Assembly: GCA_028287305.1 (NCBI GenBank)
Contig: JAQBPX010000014.1
Coordinates: forward strand, 62,001-126,000
Length of the DNA stretch: 64,000 bases
Direction: 5' to 3'
Origin: Gemmatimonadota bacterium
GTDB taxonomy: Bacteria > Gemmatimonadota > Gemmatimonadetes > Gemmatimonadales > Gemmatimonadaceae
Under the pieces are notes generated by a model that worked only from the letters and a program-made list of their open reading frames with translations, had not been told where the DNA came from and did no database searches. A program made the translations under genes and the position numbers. This document shows positions 51,082 through 58,889 of this stretch, piece by piece; positions within the stretch are counted from its first letter, which is position 1, and each line of letters opens with the position of its first letter.

Positions 51082-51513
51082 ATGCGATTTCAACTTCTAG
51101 CAATCGTCGTAGTCGTGCTTTGCTCGTCCAATGTCGCTGAGGCGCAGCAGTCGGCCGACACTTCTCTCTCGCGGCTGCGGGCGTTGTTGGCCGCGCGGGC
51201 TGACTCACTTCGGCATCTTGATCCAGCCAGAGAAGTCACTGCCGCACTGCGCCGCGGGGACCACCGCCTCATCGGCGTGCAGGGCTACATCATCCAGGCC
51301 GCAGGTCTGAAGCTGAGCGACCCTCGGTACCCGAAGCAGGATGCGATGCACGTCGTTGAGGGCACCAGCGACGGCCAGTGGGCGCCTGAGGTCGTCGCAC
51401 TCAACAAGGCTGCCTTCCATTATGGTAGCCGATACAACCGCCTTCTCCTCGCGCGGCTCGCACAACGGCATCGGCGGAATTCGCGACCGGTACCCAACGA
51501 ACGCAGCAGTTGA
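51082..51513 (+). CDS. Exported small protein (143 aa), cassette-borne
   Basis: From ATG 51082, giving a signal peptide (MRFQLLAIVVVVLCSSNVAEA) that fits the start better than the longer in-frame ones. The mature part has DPAREVTAALRRGDHRLIGVQGYII, VVEGTSDGQWAPE and FHYGSRYNRLLLARL, an order I associate with a widespread small periplasmic family of unknown function. Ends next to an attC-like site. Confidence 0.65.
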   Translation: MRFQLLAIVVVVLCSSNVAEAQQSADTSLSRLRALLAARADSLRHLDPAREVTAALRRGDHRLIGVQGYIIQAAGLKLSDPRYPKQDAMHVVEGTSDGQWAPEVVALNKAAFHYGSRYNRLLLARLAQRHRRNSRPVPNERSS

Positions 51514-51583
51514 GAAGCACGCTAAGGAAGCGGCCTCGCCGCAATGCGGGTAGTGTGCTTGCAACTGGGATTGGGCGTTAGTT
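51514..51583 (+). other. attC-like site
   Basis: Stem AAGCACGCTA/TAGTGTGCTT around a GCGGCC/GCCGC tip, then TTGCAACTGGGATTGGGC and R' GTTAGTT. The 5' R box is not recognisable. Confidence 0.5.
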
Positions 51584-51827
51584 GGCCACCATTTTGCGGG
51601 CACATCGTGGGTTGCGAGGCCTCGTTCGACTGACCGTCGTGCTTGCCGTCCTCTACCTCGCCTCTCTGGCTGCCTGGCAAATCCCGGGGGCAAGCGAAGC
51701 TCTGGGGGGCCGAGTCGCCATCGCACTGGTTAGCATTGGTTACTTCACGGCCATTGCGGCGATAGTCTCGCTCGCGCTAATGGCAATCCTTGGAGGGGTC
51801 GAGTATTGGCGCCGACGCACTTTCTAG
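51582..51827 (+). CDS. Small two-helix membrane protein (81 aa), cassette-borne
   Basis: From TTG 51582 that overlaps the end of the attC-like R' box. The protein begins MATILRAHRGLRGLVRLTVV; helices about 15-33 and 45-70, then a charged end (VEYWRRRTF). No family recognised. Starting right on the recombination point is typical for tightly packed cassettes. Confidence 0.55.
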   Translation: MATILRAHRGLRGLVRLTVVLAVLYLASLAAWQIPGASEALGGRVAIALVSIGYFTAIAAIVSLALMAILGGVEYWRRRTF

Positions 51828-51833
51828 CGCGCG

Positions 51834-51925
51834 GTCTAGCGTGCGCTGGACGCAGACGAGCGATCCCTGAAAGCCCGCTCCGCCGCATTTCTTGACTCGC
51901 CCGAAGCTGAGCTTGGACGTTAGCC
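51834..51925 (+). other. attC-like site with intact R' box
   Basis: R'' GTCTAGC, then GTGCGCTGGACGCAGACGAGC, and 3' end CCCGAAGCTGAGCTTGGAC-GTTAGCC with a canonical GTTRRRY box. The middle contains AGCCCGCTCCGCC, less palindromic than 48259. Confidence 0.6.
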
Positions 51926-51941
51926 TGCAATAGAGGGTCTC

Positions 51942-52484
51942 TTGATCCCAGCAATCGCGGAAGCGCTGGCTCCTCTTCGCGGACTTCCGCTTTGGTCGGC
52001 GGGGCGTGCCGTGGACATCTTTTGGTTCCACTTCGGCGAGCGGCGTCTCGCGCCGACAGACCGGGATCCCCGCCGGGAGGTGGGCGAATGGGCGCTCCAT
52101 GTCCAATGCCCTTGGCGCCTCTCCCGCGAAAGTGGAGTGCTCACAGGGACGAGCGACATGTACGTCCCTCAGAATCCAGACTTGGAGGCGAGTTTTCAGT
52201 GGGATCGGCCGGGACAGGCTGTTGTTGACTCGCAGCTTCTCCGATGGCTGAGTTCGAATGGTGCACAAGCGCGGACAGTTCTGCACATTGAGGTGGATAG
52301 GTGCGCTGGGTTGAGACTACTCTTTGACTCGGCTCAGGCTTTCGAGGTCTTCCCCAATGCCTCTATGATGCCGCATGAGATTCGCGAGCAGTGGCGGCTC
52401 TTTGAGCCTGGCCGTGACACATCCCATTTCGTCGTGGAGAACCAGAGATGGGGATGGTCCGACGTGTCCGGACAGCCGGAATGA
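51942..52484 (+). CDS. Uncharacterised soluble protein (180 aa), cassette-like
   Basis: From TTG 51942, 16 bp after the attC-like R' box. MIPAIAEALAPLRGLPLWSA is followed by DIFWFHFGERR, GEWALHVQCPWRLS and FEVFPNASMMPHEIREQWRLF. The block A-L-H-V-Q-C-P-W-R and the E-V-F-P..S...EQWRLF ending belong to a widespread uncharacterised family. No membrane segment. It ends just before a separate palindrome at 52486-52530. Confidence 0.7.
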   Translation: MIPAIAEALAPLRGLPLWSAGRAVDIFWFHFGERRLAPTDRDPRREVGEWALHVQCPWRLSRESGVLTGTSDMYVPQNPDLEASFQWDRPGQAVVDSQLLRWLSSNGAQARTVLHIEVDRCAGLRLLFDSAQAFEVFPNASMMPHEIREQWRLFEPGRDTSHFVVENQRWGWSDVSGQPE

Positions 52485-52485
52485 T

Positions 52486-52530
52486 GGTTAGACCAGTTGT
52501 CCGGCATATTTGGACAGCACCGGCTAAACC
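52486..52530. other. 45-bp imperfect palindrome
   Basis: GGTTAG...CTAAACC ends with an internal TGTCC/GGACA hairpin. R-box-like words are present but in the inverse order to an attC, so it is not a normal site; it may be the edge of the array or a terminator without T-run. Confidence 0.5.
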
Positions 52531-52545
52531 TTCGATACTCGAGCC

Positions 52546-52761
52546 ATGAGCAACTATCTCATCGTGATCGAGGCGTCCGGTACCGGCTTCTCGGCCTACT
52601 CGCCAGACATCTCGGGATGCGTCTCCACGGGCAAGTCGCGCGAGGAGTTAGAGAGTCAGATGCGAGAGGCAATTGAGCTCCACGTCGACGGCCTGCGCGA
52701 AGATGGGCAGCCGGTCCCTGCTCCCAGCAGCTCGGCGGCGTACGTGGTCGTTGCCGCGTAG
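52546..52761 (+). CDS. HicB-like antitoxin (orphan)
   Basis: 71 residues: MSNYLIVIEASGTGFSAYSP, DISGCVSTGKSREELESQMREAIELHVDGL. The F-S-A-Y-x-P-D-I-S/P-G-C-V-S-x-G core and the helix rich in E/L are the RNase-H-like HicB fold. No HicA-type (dsRNA-binding) toxin is found next to it on either strand within 1 kb. Probably an orphan antitoxin or a repurposed member. Follows the cassette array directly. Confidence 0.8.
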   Translation: MSNYLIVIEASGTGFSAYSPDISGCVSTGKSREELESQMREAIELHVDGLREDGQPVPAPSSSAAYVVVAA

Positions 52762-52771
52762 GAGACGCTAC

Positions 52772-53260
52772 TTGCGCCGGTCACTCCTCGCCAGATTGAT
52801 AGTCATCGCAGCGCTGGGCGCCTCCCTCGCATGTTCGGTGCGAGGGGAGTCCGGCACGATTCGGTTCGACTCAGCTACCAGTGCAGGCGGCGGCTACCGT
52901 ACCACTCGAGTCGGGGCCCTCTCGGACACCATCATCGATGTCGCGGGTGGTGATTCAGTCGAATTGCAGTCTGCCGGCACCGTCACGGTCAAGAACCAGC
53001 CGGACGGGCTGATGGTGACCTATTACCCATTTTTCGACCTCGCCGACACGACTCGCGTGCGGACGACGGCACTGGCCGTGTTCGACGTGCTGCGCCGGAG
53101 ATTCGAGAACGGCGGACCACCGTGGATCGTGCTGCGCGCGGTCAATCGCCCGGCCGTGCAACGCGACAGCGGCGGCCAGGATCATTTCTTCGGGATCGTC
53201 CTCGAAAAGCGCGCAGACGGACGTTGGTACACGCTTCATGGCGCCTCGCCGGTCCGGTGA
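52772..53260 (+). CDS. Putative lipoprotein
   Basis: 162 residues from TTG 52772 (LRRSLLARLIVIAALGASLAC), which gives a signal with a weak lipobox. Upstream in-frame codons overlap the HicB gene and give no signal. The mature part is beta-rich (GTIRFDSATSAGGGYRTTRVGAL, SVELQSAGTVTVKNQPDGLMVTYYPF). No family recognised. Codon use is closer to the host than the cassettes before it. Confidence 0.6.
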   Translation: MRRSLLARLIVIAALGASLACSVRGESGTIRFDSATSAGGGYRTTRVGALSDTIIDVAGGDSVELQSAGTVTVKNQPDGLMVTYYPFFDLADTTRVRTTALAVFDVLRRRFENGGPPWIVLRAVNRPAVQRDSGGQDHFFGIVLEKRADGRWYTLHGASPVR

Positions 53261-53354
53261 CCGACATCTGAGAAAAAGGCGACAGCTCCACACTTCAACA
53301 ACTCGAGCGACGTTCAACGGCGACGGGGCCGTCCTACACTTCGACTACGGACAA

Positions 53355-53627
53355 ATGGGCCACTACACCAAACTCGGCGTTCTCGTCATGCGCAGCATGG
53401 GGCTGATGATCCTCTTCTACGCCGTGCCCATCGTGTTGTACGGCGTAGCCCGCGCCGCGATGGTACCGACGGCCGCGCCCGATGGCAGCATGTGGGCGCT
53501 GCTCGTATGGGCCGTCTACGCGCTCGCCGGGGTGCTCCTCCTGCTCCTCGCCCAGCCATTGGCGCGCATCGCGGCACGGGGGCTCGACCAGCCGACGTCC
53601 GTCCCGTCTGCGCCTGAAGCGCCGTAG
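53355..53627 (+). CDS. Two-helix membrane protein (90 aa)
   Basis: From ATG 53355 (MGHYTKLGVLVMRSMGLMIL); an upstream in-frame ATG at 53238 adds 39 basic residues that are out of keeping. Helices about 10-32 and 45-68 with a polar loop (PTAAPDG). The C-terminus is proline-rich. No family recognised. Confidence 0.55.
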   Translation: MGHYTKLGVLVMRSMGLMILFYAVPIVLYGVARAAMVPTAAPDGSMWALLVWAVYALAGVLLLLLAQPLARIAARGLDQPTSVPSAPEAP

Positions 53628-53720
53628 GCCGCTGGCAATACTCGATGCGTGGCGATGCGAGCGTGAAAGGCCGAGTACTGAAATGATCGACGCGATCCGC
53701 TTCCTCACACCGGACGCTGA

Positions 53721-54128
53721 ATGCTTCTAGATCGCGCGAGCCGGCGGACGCTCCTCACCGTGTGGGCGGTCGGCATGCTCGCGCAAGCCGCGTTGATCGG
53801 CTTGGCCGTCGCAGCCAATCGCAGGAGCGACGCAGCCTGGGAGCGCAAATGGGGCCGGTTCACGGAATCCACGCCTTCCGCTCGACGAATGAAGGTAGAT
53901 TCGCTGCCCTTGCCGATGAACGGGGTCCGCCGGAACGATTCTGCGATCGCCGCAAGTGAGTCCGACACAACACCAAGTCCCAGCCGTGAAGCCGCGGGGA
54001 CCATCTACGGCGGCGTGCTTGTGGTCGTTATCGTAACAGTCGCGACGTACCTCGCCATTCCACTCGCGCTTCTGGTCTTCACCGCACTCTGGTATCGCGC
54101 GCACCGGCGCGCCAGTACAACTTCCTAG
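53721..54128 (+). CDS. Membrane protein with two separated helices (135 aa)
   Basis: MLLDRASRRTLLTVWAVGML begins helix 1 (about 9-30). A polar middle (ERKWGRFTESTPSARRMKVD, SLPLPMNG, ESDTTPSPSREAAG) follows, then helix 2 (about 95-120). The loop is likely periplasmic. Begins 93 bp after the preceding gene; no motif. Confidence 0.55.
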   Translation: MLLDRASRRTLLTVWAVGMLAQAALIGLAVAANRRSDAAWERKWGRFTESTPSARRMKVDSLPLPMNGVRRNDSAIAASESDTTPSPSREAAGTIYGGVLVVVIVTVATYLAIPLALLVFTALWYRAHRRASTTS

Positions 54129-54159
54129 ATACTGCTCGTCATCGACTTTCCCAGCTGTC

Positions 54160-54606
54160 ATGCTCAGTCGCGCTTCCTGCCGGACGCACGCCATCATCCT
54201 CGTATCGCTCTTCCTCCCGAGCCGACTCGCCGCCCAGGAGGTAGTTCCGGAATCTCCGAGGTGCACCATGCCGGATACGAGCGTACATCGACTGCCCTTC
54301 AGCGCCGAGGCGAACTCGGATGGCGCTCGATTCGTCTGGTTCGCTAACTGTCGAGCAGGACTGCCCTACGCCTACGTACGAACGGTCGACGTTCCAGGAA
54401 GTCGATCCTTCACCGAGATTGACTCGGCGCCGCAGTCGGGCGGACCTCGTGGAGGCGACATCGCGTGGTGGCCAACGTTCATGGGCACGCTGGTGGGACG
54501 CACGGGACCGGTGGTGACACCCGAGGGTCCACTCGATCTCGTGGAATTGCGGAAGCGACTCGGGGCGCCTCGGTTCTTTCGCCGCATCGTTGTAAGCGCA
54601 CCATGA
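54160..54606 (+). CDS. Exported hypothetical protein (148 aa)
   Basis: Signal peptide MLSRASCRTHAIILVSLFLPSRLAAQ. The mature part has two cysteines (SPRCTMP and NCRAGL) likely to form a disulfide, then AYVRTVDVPGSRSF and GGDIAWWPTFMGTLVG. No known family. Plausible periplasmic protein. Confidence 0.55.
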   Translation: MLSRASCRTHAIILVSLFLPSRLAAQEVVPESPRCTMPDTSVHRLPFSAEANSDGARFVWFANCRAGLPYAYVRTVDVPGSRSFTEIDSAPQSGGPRGGDIAWWPTFMGTLVGRTGPVVTPEGPLDLVELRKRLGAPRFFRRIVVSAP

Positions 54607-54671
54607 TGCCTGCGGTCCGCATGAGTACTGAATCCGCAATCGGCGCCGCGCCTAGACCGACGAGCAGCTAA

Positions 54672-54956
54672 ATGCCCCACTCCCCACGATTCAGCCTCGG
54701 CGCGCGAGTTCGCATCGAGGATCCACGCTTCCCGAAATTCTGGGCCAACGGCGCCCAAGGTACGATCAGCGCGCCACCGGGTGCCGTGATTGATCTTGCC
54801 GGAGGCTGGACCGGTCACGTGCGGATGGTCAACACCGTCGCAGGCCTGCAGCCGTATTACTGGGTCGTCCTCGACGAGGCGCGAATCGATGGAGACGGCG
54901 ACGGACCCTATCACGAGGCCGAAATCGCTGAAGCGGCCCTGCGTGCCATCGGCTGA
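54672..54956 (+). CDS. Small soluble protein with SH3-like pattern (94 aa)
   Basis: MPHSPRFSLGARVRIEDPRF, then FWANGAQGTISAPPGAVIDL, MVNTVAGLQPYYWVVLDEAR and EAEIAEAALRAIG. The pattern of short strands (ARVRIED, QGTIS, YYWVVLD) resembles a KOW/SH3-like domain. No signal peptide. Similar short proteins are found widely but I cannot name the family. Confidence 0.6.
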   Translation: MPHSPRFSLGARVRIEDPRFPKFWANGAQGTISAPPGAVIDLAGGWTGHVRMVNTVAGLQPYYWVVLDEARIDGDGDGPYHEAEIAEAALRAIG

Positions 54957-55061
54957 TTCGCGCTAGTTAGAAGCGGTTCGCCGCGGGCTCACCCTCGATT
55001 CTTACCCCACCCCCACAACCCCGATCTATTCCCCCCTCGCGAACCGCCCTACGTTCGCCGG

Positions 55062-55637
55062 ATGATCACTAGAATCGCCACCGCCCTCCGCGCCGCCTCC
55101 CTCGCCACCCTCCTCGCCCTCCCGCCGTCCCTCCACGCCCAGTCCCCCGGACCCTTCGTCGTCGTCCCTCACGCCGTCATCAGCGAAACCTCCGAACGCC
55201 TCACGGGCACCGACCTCGGTTTCGGACTCGGCGCCGCCGCAGGATGGTCGTTCTCCGGCTCATCGAGCGCCATGATCGCCGGCGACATCTCCTGGATGAA
55301 CGTCGATCGCACGAGCCACGGCACCCTGCTGTTCACCACTGCCCTGCTCCTCCGCCAGCGCTCGGGCATGCTCGGCGCCACTCCGGTCAGCGTCTTCGCG
55401 GGCCCGCTCTATTGGGAAGGCGACAATAGCGGCGTCGGCGTGATGGCCGGCCTCGACCTCGATGCCGCATGGTGGACCCGCACGCGCGCGCTGATCGGAC
55501 TCGACGTGCTCTTCTTCGCGGCCTCGCGCTGGCCCGGACAGGATCCCGCCACCTCGCTCCCCAACTCCACGACGCACGACCCTCGACTCTCCCTCCGGCT
55601 ACGATTCGGCGGGTTGCGCGAGCTGCGCGCGCACTGA
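55062..55637 (+). CDS. Exported outer-membrane-like protein
   Basis: 191 residues with signal peptide MITRIATALRAASLATLLAL...LHA. The mature part has alternating beta strands (DLGFGLGAAAGWSF, SSAMIAGDISWMNVD, GVMAGLDLDAAWWTRTRALIGLDVLF) and an R-L-R-F end (LSLRLRFGGL). That pattern is an eight-strand outer-membrane beta barrel. Its 3' end overlaps the convergent gene by 39 bp. Confidence 0.6.
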   Translation: MITRIATALRAASLATLLALPPSLHAQSPGPFVVVPHAVISETSERLTGTDLGFGLGAAAGWSFSGSSSAMIAGDISWMNVDRTSHGTLLFTTALLLRQRSGMLGATPVSVFAGPLYWEGDNSGVGVMAGLDLDAAWWTRTRALIGLDVLFFAASRWPGQDPATSLPNSTTHDPRLSLRLRFGGLRELRAH

Positions 55638-56147
55638 GCTCGCCGCCACGCGCGACAGCGCGAGCAGCACCAGTCCCACAACCGCCACCTGGAGCGCGCG
55701 ACGGCGCGCGTGCGCCGACGTCGTGGTCGCAGGCACCAGTCGCTCGAGTCCCCAGATGGCGCTGTCCGACGCGAGCGACTGCCGCAGCTCGAGCGTGCTC
55801 CCGCGCTGATGCTCACTCACCCATTCGTCGTACGGCGTCGCGCTCCCGATGTATCCCGCCGTGACGGTCGCCTTCACAGGCGCACCGCCCTCACGCGACA
55901 CGTCGCACCGAAGCTCGTGCGACGTCACCGCATCGCGCCCACCCGTCTTCTGCGCGACCACCACGCACGACTCGATCACCACAGCCACAGGCCGCGACGC
56001 TGCCAGCCGATCGCGTTCCCTCAAGCCCCGCACCACCGCGACGGACGCGAACGCCAGCGCCGCAAGACCACAGCAGTACGCGCCGAGCAGGTGCAGTCCG
56101 TCGAGCTTTCCCGCGGTTCCAGGCTTCCGAACGACACCCAGTCTCAC
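55599..56147 (-). CDS. DUF3592-like membrane protein
   Basis: 182 residues from GTG 56147. Helix 1 about 20-42 and helix 2 about 155-172, with a central beta domain (AVVIESCVVVAQKTGGRDAV, HELRCDVSREG, VKATVTAGYIGSATPYDEWV). That layout (two helices around an extracytoplasmic SH3-like domain with an ESC/ATV pattern) matches DUF3592. The start overlaps the preceding gene's stop (GTGA). Function unknown. Confidence 0.65.
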   Translation of the reverse strand: MRLGVVRKPGTAGKLDGLHLLGAYCCGLAALAFASVAVVRGLRERDRLAASRPVAVVIESCVVVAQKTGGRDAVTSHELRCDVSREGGAPVKATVTAGYIGSATPYDEWVSEHQRGSTLELRQSLASDSAIWGLERLVPATTTSAHARRRALQVAVVGLVLLALSRVAASSVRAQLAQPAES

Positions 56148-56440
56148 CGTCGCTTCACCGCAACGCTGATCCCAACGCCGAGCGCAGCACCCAGCAGACC
56201 ATACATCACCGTCGCCGCGAGCACGCCGCCCACACCGTTCGGTATCACCCCGAACTCGTGCGCCGGGAACAGTCGCTCACCCATCACCGCGCGCGCGCCA
56301 CGGTAGTAGGCGTCCGAGATCGAGAGGTACGCCAGGAAGCCGGGCTTCCCCGCCTTGAGCAGCGGCAGCGCATACAACGGGAGCAGGGCGAGCACCGCGG
56401 CGCCGATGGCAGCGGCGCGAAGCCTGGGGATCGGGGTCAT
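56144..56440 (-). CDS. Two- to three-helix membrane protein (98 aa)
   Basis: From ATG 56440 (MTPIPRLRAAAIGAAVLALL). Helices about 9-28 and 70-92, plus a shorter hydrophobic stretch around GFLAYLSIS. Translationally coupled to the DUF3592-like gene. Divergent from the lipoprotein at 56483 by 42 bp. No family recognised. Confidence 0.55.
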   Translation of the reverse strand: MTPIPRLRAAAIGAAVLALLPLYALPLLKAGKPGFLAYLSISDAYYRGARAVMGERLFPAHEFGVIPNGVGGVLAATVMYGLLGAALGVGISVAVKRR

Positions 56441-56482
56441 GCACAACGTAGTCGATGAATCGCCCGGCTGGTAAGCTCCACC

Positions 56483-57256
56483 ATGCACTCGTCGCGACAA
56501 TCTTCCGCGCGCGCACTGGCTCTAGTGGCCTTGCTCGCCTGCTCGCCCGACAACGCCGACACGAATGCGACGCATGCGTCGTCGTCGCCCCGCGAGCAAC
56601 TCGGCTGCACGCAGACCGCTGGCGAGCGTCCCGACACGAGCCGCGCGATCGGCGACACCGCCGCAACCTCCGCCTGGCGCCGCCGCTGGGCGAAGGGCGT
56701 GGAGTATCGCTGCGTCGTGAACGATTCCCTGCCTCCCTTCCGGATCCTGGCCATCGGTGACGGCGTGTGGAGCATGGACTCGCTGCGCATCATCTCATCC
56801 ACCGCGGGCGCAGCCGCCACGCAATCGATCCCGCTCGGCGCCGACTTCGAACCGCCCTCGCCGGACGAGCAACGCTTCCTGCAGGTGCAGGACCTGGACG
56901 CCGACGGATACGCCGACCTCCTCGTCGGCAAGTCGTGGGGCGCCACCGGAAACACCGACTACGCGCTGTGGATGTTCGACCCATCCTCGCGTCGCTTCGT
57001 GACGGATACGTCGCTCGCGACGGTGCCATTCACCCACGTGGTCGCCGGACAGCCGTGCATCTGGACGTCGTGGAACACCAGCGCGTTCGACGACTGCCGC
57101 GCGATGTACTGCCGGCGCGCGGCGCGCTGGGTGGTCGACTCCACCATCGAACACGCGCTCGACCGTGCGAAGCGCCAGCTGATCACGACGTTCACGGCGC
57201 GTCGCCACGATTCACTCGTCGTCACGAGCCGCAAGGTCGAGCGCGACACCACCTGA
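56483..57256 (+). CDS. Lipoprotein with VCBS/XAC2610-like domain
   Basis: 257 residues. Signal and lipobox MHSSRQSSARALALVALLAC. The region LQVQDLDADGYADLLVGKSWG with YALWMFDPSSRRFV is the XAC2610-like/FG-GAP calcium-binding D-x-D-x-D-G loop context. Earlier beta strands include EYRCVVNDSLPPFRI. The protein would be anchored in the envelope. Function unknown; ends near the convergent GNAT gene (28 bp). Confidence 0.7.
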   Translation: MHSSRQSSARALALVALLACSPDNADTNATHASSSPREQLGCTQTAGERPDTSRAIGDTAATSAWRRRWAKGVEYRCVVNDSLPPFRILAIGDGVWSMDSLRIISSTAGAAATQSIPLGADFEPPSPDEQRFLQVQDLDADGYADLLVGKSWGATGNTDYALWMFDPSSRRFVTDTSLATVPFTHVVAGQPCIWTSWNTSAFDDCRAMYCRRAARWVVDSTIEHALDRAKRQLITTFTARRHDSLVVTSRKVERDTT

Positions 57257-57284
57257 TCTCGCCGGTCACACTCGCACGACGCGT

Positions 57285-57785
57285 TCATCGCGCCCGCTCG
57301 GCCAGCACCACAGACACCTCGGCCTGCCGCTCCGGCACCGACCAGTAGCGCCGCAGCAGTACCGGCGTCTCGGCGGCCGGCACCAGCGCGAACCCGTTGC
57401 GTTCGTAGAAGCGGATCGCCCACGTCGCGGCCGCCCACGTGCCCACGAGGATCGGTCGCGCACTCACGCTTCGCAGGTGCGCGATGAGAGCCGCACCCAC
57501 GCCGCCGCGCTGCACGTCGGGACTCACATACGCGTGGCGGATGAGGTCCACGTCATCCACGCCCTGGATGCCCATGATGCCGGCGAGCCGTCCATCCATC
57601 TCGAGACCCCAGAACGCGACGCCGGCGGCGATGTCGCGCTCGAGCTGTGCGCGGCTCATGTAGGGCTCGTGCCAGCAGTCGGCCGGGATCGCGCCGCGAT
57701 ACGCCTCGGCCGCCGAGTTGATGATCGCGAGCATGGCGTCGTGATCGCCGGAGTGACACGCGCGGATGCTGAGGGTGCTCGTCAT
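57285..57785 (-). CDS. GNAT-family N-acetyltransferase
   Basis: 166 residues from ATG 57785 (MTSTLSIRACHSGDHDAMLA). GNAT markers: AGIMGIQGVDDVDLIRHAYVSPDVQRGGVGAAL, the acetyl-CoA pyrophosphate loop Q-R-G-G-V-G-A-A, and FYERNGF near the end. It transfers an acetyl group from acetyl-CoA to an amine; the substrate is unknown. 76 bp downstream of the AraC-type regulator on the same strand. Confidence 0.9.
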   Translation of the reverse strand: MTSTLSIRACHSGDHDAMLAIINSAAEAYRGAIPADCWHEPYMSRAQLERDIAAGVAFWGLEMDGRLAGIMGIQGVDDVDLIRHAYVSPDVQRGGVGAALIAHLRSVSARPILVGTWAAATWAIRFYERNGFALVPAAETPVLLRRYWSVPERQAEVSVVLAERAR

Positions 57786-57861
57786 GCACAGCCTGCCGAG
57801 TGGGTGAGGCACGACGTTCGCACCGCGGCGGCACGCGGGTCTTGCACGAAATTTCAGCCCG

Positions 57862-58686
57862 TCATCCCAGGCGCGACAGGTATCTCCCTGGCGTGACTCC
57901 GAACTGCCGCACGAAGCAGCGCGTGAGGTGCGGCTGGTCGTGGAATCCCGCGCGCACCGCCGCCTCGGCAATCCCGCAGCGGGCGCACAGCAGCTGTCGC
58001 GCGAGCTCGATCCGGCGCTGCAGGATGTACGCGTGCGGCGTGACGCCCAGCTCCCGCGCGAACGCGCGCAGCAGCTGATAGCGGCTGAGCCCTTCCTCGC
58101 TCGCGAGCTCGGCCAGGGTGACCGGGAGCGCCGGATCGGCATCGATCCTCTGCTTCGCCCGGCGGATGGACGCGACGTTCGCGCTGGCGCGGTCGCGTCG
58201 CGAAGTCGAGTGCAGCTGGAGCTGCGCCATAAGCTCGAGCATGGCGGTCTCGCCGAGCATGGCGTGTGGCGTGTCGGTCGCGCGGTGCGCGTGCGCGAAG
58301 GCGCGGTCGAACAGCTCGCGCGAGCGATGGCAGGAGAAAACCGGCGCCTGAAAGGTGAACTCGGCGCCGGCACTCTCTGTGACGTCTGCGCAGAGCTCGC
58401 GCATCGGCTCCGGCTCCAGGTAGAGCATGCGCCAGGTGCGAGGCGCGCCTCCACCCGCGCGTCCGTCGGTGACCTCGCCCGGGTTGCAGCAGATCATCTG
58501 CCCCGGCCCGGCCTCCACCTGCCCGCGCCCGCTCCATGAGGAATGACCGCCGTGATCGATCACGCCGATGCCGTACTGGTCGTGCGAGTGCCGAGGATAC
58601 GAGCGCGCGGTATGGGCGCGCATGGCGTCGATGCCGGGGCGCGGGAAGGCGAGGTACTGGATGGATTCTGGTTGGGGGTGGGTCAT
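57862..58686 (-). CDS. AraC-family transcriptional regulator
   Basis: 274 residues from ATG 58686 (MTHPQPESIQYLAFPRPG); a longer frame runs upstream into the neighbouring repeat. An N-terminal cupin sensor (about 10-160, with RHSHDQYGIGVIDHGG and GQMICCNPGEVTDG) precedes the C-terminal pair of HTH motifs (about 180-272: TLAELASEEGLSRYQLLRAF and IAEAAVRAGFHDQPHLTRCF), ending FGVTPGRYLSRLG. Probably controls the downstream GNAT gene or itself. Confidence 0.92.
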   Translation of the reverse strand: MTHPQPESIQYLAFPRPGIDAMRAHTARSYPRHSHDQYGIGVIDHGGHSSWSGRGQVEAGPGQMICCNPGEVTDGRAGGGAPRTWRMLYLEPEPMRELCADVTESAGAEFTFQAPVFSCHRSRELFDRAFAHAHRATDTPHAMLGETAMLELMAQLQLHSTSRRDRASANVASIRRAKQRIDADPALPVTLAELASEEGLSRYQLLRAFARELGVTPHAYILQRRIELARQLLCARCGIAEAAVRAGFHDQPHLTRCFVRQFGVTPGRYLSRLG

Positions 58687-58713
58687 GGGTTCATGGGAAC
58701 GGTGCCTCAACTG

Positions 58714-58885
58714 CAACTGCTTGAGACACGGATTTCACGGGCCGCCTGTGGCGGCACACGGGTACGGCGATAGTGGCAACAAGAGCTTCGCCCTGACCGC
58801 CCGGACTGACTTTTCTGATTCCTCAATGCCCTACCCGTGTGTCGCGCCCAAGGCGCGACCAGTGAAATCCGTGTCTCAAGCAGTT
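58714..58885 (-). repeat. Nested inverted repeat, copy 7 (full length)
   Basis: Outer arms CAACTGCTTGAGACACGG and CCGTGTCTCAAGCAGTT pair over more than 20 bp; side hairpins CCGCC/GGCGG and GCGC/GCGC; inner stem CACACGGGTA/TACCCGTGTG. Core about 75 nt. It ends 4 bp before the metallophosphoesterase stop, GCGCGC-type hairpin side nearest. No 30-nt repeat accompanies it. Confidence 0.9.
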
Positions 58886-58889
58886 CGCA

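Larger units (their letters stand above)
46897..51941 (+). mobile_element. Integron-type gene-cassette array without integrase
   Basis: About eleven short plus-strand genes, mostly of unknown function and more AT-rich than the surroundings, separated by imperfect palindromes. Several palindromes share a 5' end (CTA-rC-GTGCGCTGCAGCAGAC) and a 3' end (TTCGCARCTGRGCTTGGGC-GTTAGRY). The stop codon of the preceding gene falls in the 5' R box, as in integron cassettes. The best attC (48259-48359) has an extrahelical G. No integrase, attI or Pc promoter is visible, so this looks like a cluster of attC sites lacking integrase. Boundaries are approximate. Confidence 0.65.

Noticed and set aside
46897-52530. 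Integron integrase, attI site or Pc promoter inside the array
   Set aside because: No tyrosine-recombinase motif is found in any frame and no conserved promoter is clear, so the array is reported as lacking integrase.
57786-58454. Extension of the GNAT frame into the AraC gene
   Set aside because: It is only the open alternative frame of the AraC coding region; the GNAT fold begins at MTSTLSIRAC.
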